Positions 42,857-43,842 of a DNA stretch of 43,842 nt are shown piece by piece. The notes under the pieces are model-generated. The model worked only from the letters and a program-made list of their open reading frames with translations. It ran no database searches and had not been told where the DNA came from. The position numbers and the translations under genes were made by a program. Position 1 is the first letter of the stretch, and each line of letters opens with the position of its first letter. The stretch is from an uncultured Corynebacterium sp. (lineage in GTDB: Bacteria; Actinomycetota; Actinomycetes; Mycobacteriales; Mycobacteriaceae): assembly GCA_943908385.1 (NCBI GenBank), contig CALTTF010000011.1, forward strand, positions 1-43,842, written 5' to 3'.

Positions 42857-42929
42857 GCGCCGTTAGCTCAGCTGGAAGAGCAACTGGTTTACACCCAGTA
42901 GGTCGGCGGTTCGAGCCCGTCATGGCGCA
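42857..42929 (+). tRNA. tRNA-Val (anticodon UAC)
   Basis: 73 bases with a full cloverleaf. Acceptor GCGCCGT pairs with ATGGCGC (one G-U), D arm GCTC/GAGC, anticodon stem ACTGG/CCAGT around loop TTTACAC with anticodon TAC, T arm GGCGG-TTCGAGC-CCGTC, discriminator A. CCA is not encoded (CCC follows). Confidence 0.96.
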
Positions 42930-42937
42930 CCCTGTGC

Positions 42938-42978
42938 AACGCCCACTCGCTGGATTCTCCGGCGGGGTGGGCGTTTTT
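42938..42978 (+). terminator. Terminator after tRNA-Val
   Basis: AACGCCCAC (42938-42946) pairs with GTGGGCGTT (42967-42975), extended by two more pairs inward, and runs into TTTTT. Confidence 0.85.
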
Positions 42979-43018
42979 GCATGCTCATCGACGCCTCCGC
43001 AACCCCGGCCTCGTTTCT

Positions 43019-43055
43019 CTGTGGATAAGCCTGTTTTGGGGCGGGTTATCCACAG
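43019..43055. promoter_or_regulatory. Inverted DnaA-box-like pair upstream of the DUF222/HNH gene
   Basis: CTGTGGATAA (43019-43028) and TTATCCACAG (43046-43055) are exact inverted copies, 17 bases apart. Each holds TTATCCACA, which matches the E. coli DnaA box consensus TTATNCACA. The pair lies 52 bases before the next ATG. Confidence 0.7.
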
Positions 43056-43093
43056 ATTTTCGGCGGTTTTCTAAAAGTCGGTGCTTTTCTGTT

Positions 43094-43099
43094 TAGCGT
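43094..43099 (+). promoter_or_regulatory. -10 box of leaderless DUF222/HNH gene
   Basis: TAGCGT ends 8 bases before ATG 43107. Confidence 0.4.
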
Positions 43100-43106
43100 G
43101 TGGGGC

Positions 43107-43842
43107 ATGAACGATTTCGACGCGTTTGTTGCTTCCGCTACTCGACCGATGGACATCCTGGCCGGTTTCGACCGCCAGGCCGTTGTCGATGCCGGAATCA
43201 AGTCCTCGGTTGCCATCGAGGGCGAGAAAGCGCGCACGGTCTACTTCGGTGCGACGCTGTTCAAGCGTCAGCAGGCTAATGCTGTGCGTATCGCCCGGGA
43301 GACGTCGAAGTCGTTGGATCAGATTTTCTTCATCGAGCAGCAAGTCAAAGCCGCCAGTACCGACCGCGAGAAGTGGAAACTCCGCCTCGCCCTTCTGTCC
43401 GTCCGCGGCAACTACGAGACCCTGAAGCGCCGCGCGAAGGAGATCGTCCCCGACCCGGATGCCGACAAGCCCGCCCCGGAGTCCAGCGTCCGCTTCGGCC
43501 GGTCGCGGAAAGGCAAGCGCACCTTCAGCGCCACCGGCGACGAAGGCGATATTGCTGCCCTTGAGCACGCTCTGCGGGAAAACTTAGATGCCAATCGTCC
43601 TGAGGGACCGCAGATGTACGAGGCGTTTGATGCGTTGCTCAAAAACGGTGGTGCCGTCGCCGCGTCTGTCCCACGCCCGCTGATCCAGATTCCGCTTCCG
43701 GACTATGTGAGGATCCTGGCCGGTGAGGGTGATGAGACGATCCTGGGCCTGTCGGACGGCACCACGATGACCGGTGCCGAGTACCTCACCCACCACCACT
43801 CGAAGGATCTGGAGGTGGCGTTGTTCCACCCGCAGGCAGGCC
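43107..43842 (+). CDS. DUF222-type / HNH endonuclease-like protein, 3' end cut by window
   Basis: Open frame from ATG 43107 to the window edge (245 codons, no stop). It begins MNDFDAFVASATRPMDILAG and continues with a helical, charged region (VYFGATLFKRQQANAVRIAR and REKWKLRLALLSVRGNYETL) and a middle stretch reading RPLIQIPLPDYVRILAGEGD, then GLSDGTTMTGAEYLTH. These resemble the DUF222 domain of the actinobacterial 13E12-type HNH proteins; the HNH motif itself would lie beyond the window, so it is not seen. These genes occur in many copies in such genomes and may be mobile-element related. Confidence 0.7.
   Translation, partial: MNDFDAFVASATRPMDILAGFDRQAVVDAGIKSSVAIEGEKARTVYFGATLFKRQQANAVRIARETSKSLDQIFFIEQQVKAASTDREKWKLRLALLSVRGNYETLKRRAKEIVPDPDADKPAPESSVRFGRSRKGKRTFSATGDEGDIAALEHALRENLDANRPEGPQMYEAFDALLKNGGAVAASVPRPLIQIPLPDYVRILAGEGDETILGLSDGTTMTGAEYLTHHHSKDLEVALFHPQAG

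Noticed and set aside
43071..43568. 165-residue minus-strand frame at the right end
   Set aside because: The plus strand carries a continuous DUF222-like frame with a leaderless start.

Overview
The window comes from a high-GC actinobacterium of the mycolate-producing order, almost certainly a Corynebacterium. Reasons seen in the sequence are the protein sequences themselves, type A RNase P RNA, many leaderless genes with a TANNNT -10 box just upstream of ATG/GTG, a DUF222/HNH gene of the corynebacterial/mycobacterial type, and gene order. From memory of the M. tuberculosis map, the block dlaT/lipB/lipA/Rv2219/Rv2219A/glnA1/glnE/glnA2/Rv2226/Rv2228c/Rv2229c/Rv2230c/Rv2232/ptpA/Rv2235 is largely preserved here, with extra genes inserted. 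The presence of gcvPTH argues against C. glutamicum itself; I cannot name the species.

Layout. 1-9.9 kb: the 3' part of the E2 acyltransferase gene (aceF/sucB), a fused dihydroxyacetone kinase (dhaKL), glycine cleavage gcvP-gcvT-gcvH, then lipB and lipA. The lipoylated proteins (E2, GcvH) and the enzymes that attach and mature lipoate sit together. 10.1-16.1 kb: a fatty-acyl module of two divergent pairs, fadA-fadE leftward and fabG4-htdX rightward, with a 10+10 bp palindrome in the shared promoter region; it matches the mycobacterial fadE5/fadA2/fabG4/htdX set. 16.2-19.1 kb: DUF4191 and RDD membrane proteins and glnA. 19.2-26 kb: mostly envelope genes: a TDT-family transporter, two or three membrane proteins, a decayed XRE regulator, a CPBP protease, a GH25 lysozyme-like protein, a NUDIX hydrolase, an anchored protein and an anchored trypsin-like protease whose start overlaps a 52-residue ORF behind thrC. 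26-32.4 kb: thrC, a 109-residue unknown, glnE and glnA2. 32.5-42.8 kb: CYTH-CHAD protein, small SPOR-like protein, degenerate galactokinase-like protein, RNB ribonuclease, rnpB, RNase H/phosphatase fusion, zinc-ribbon coiled coil, NIF3, HAD phosphatase, PtpA-like phosphatase and SURF1. 42.8 kb to the end: tRNA-Val(UAC) and the start of a DUF222/HNH gene preceded by inverted DnaA-box-like sequences.

Functional links: GlnE can control GlnA through the conserved adenylylation tyrosine, while GlnA2 lacks that tyrosine. LipA/LipB supply lipoate to AceF and GcvH. The fad module likely handles acyl-CoA beta-oxidation-type chemistry.

The most unusual signal is not a gene. The 11-mer GCTTATCGACG occurs exactly 13 times (both strands, inside and between genes, in all coding phases, often forcing ATA or TTA codons), against roughly 0.02 expected by chance. 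It looks like an unrecognised DNA-level signal. Apart from the rnpB region no stretch over about 300 bases lacks a gene.
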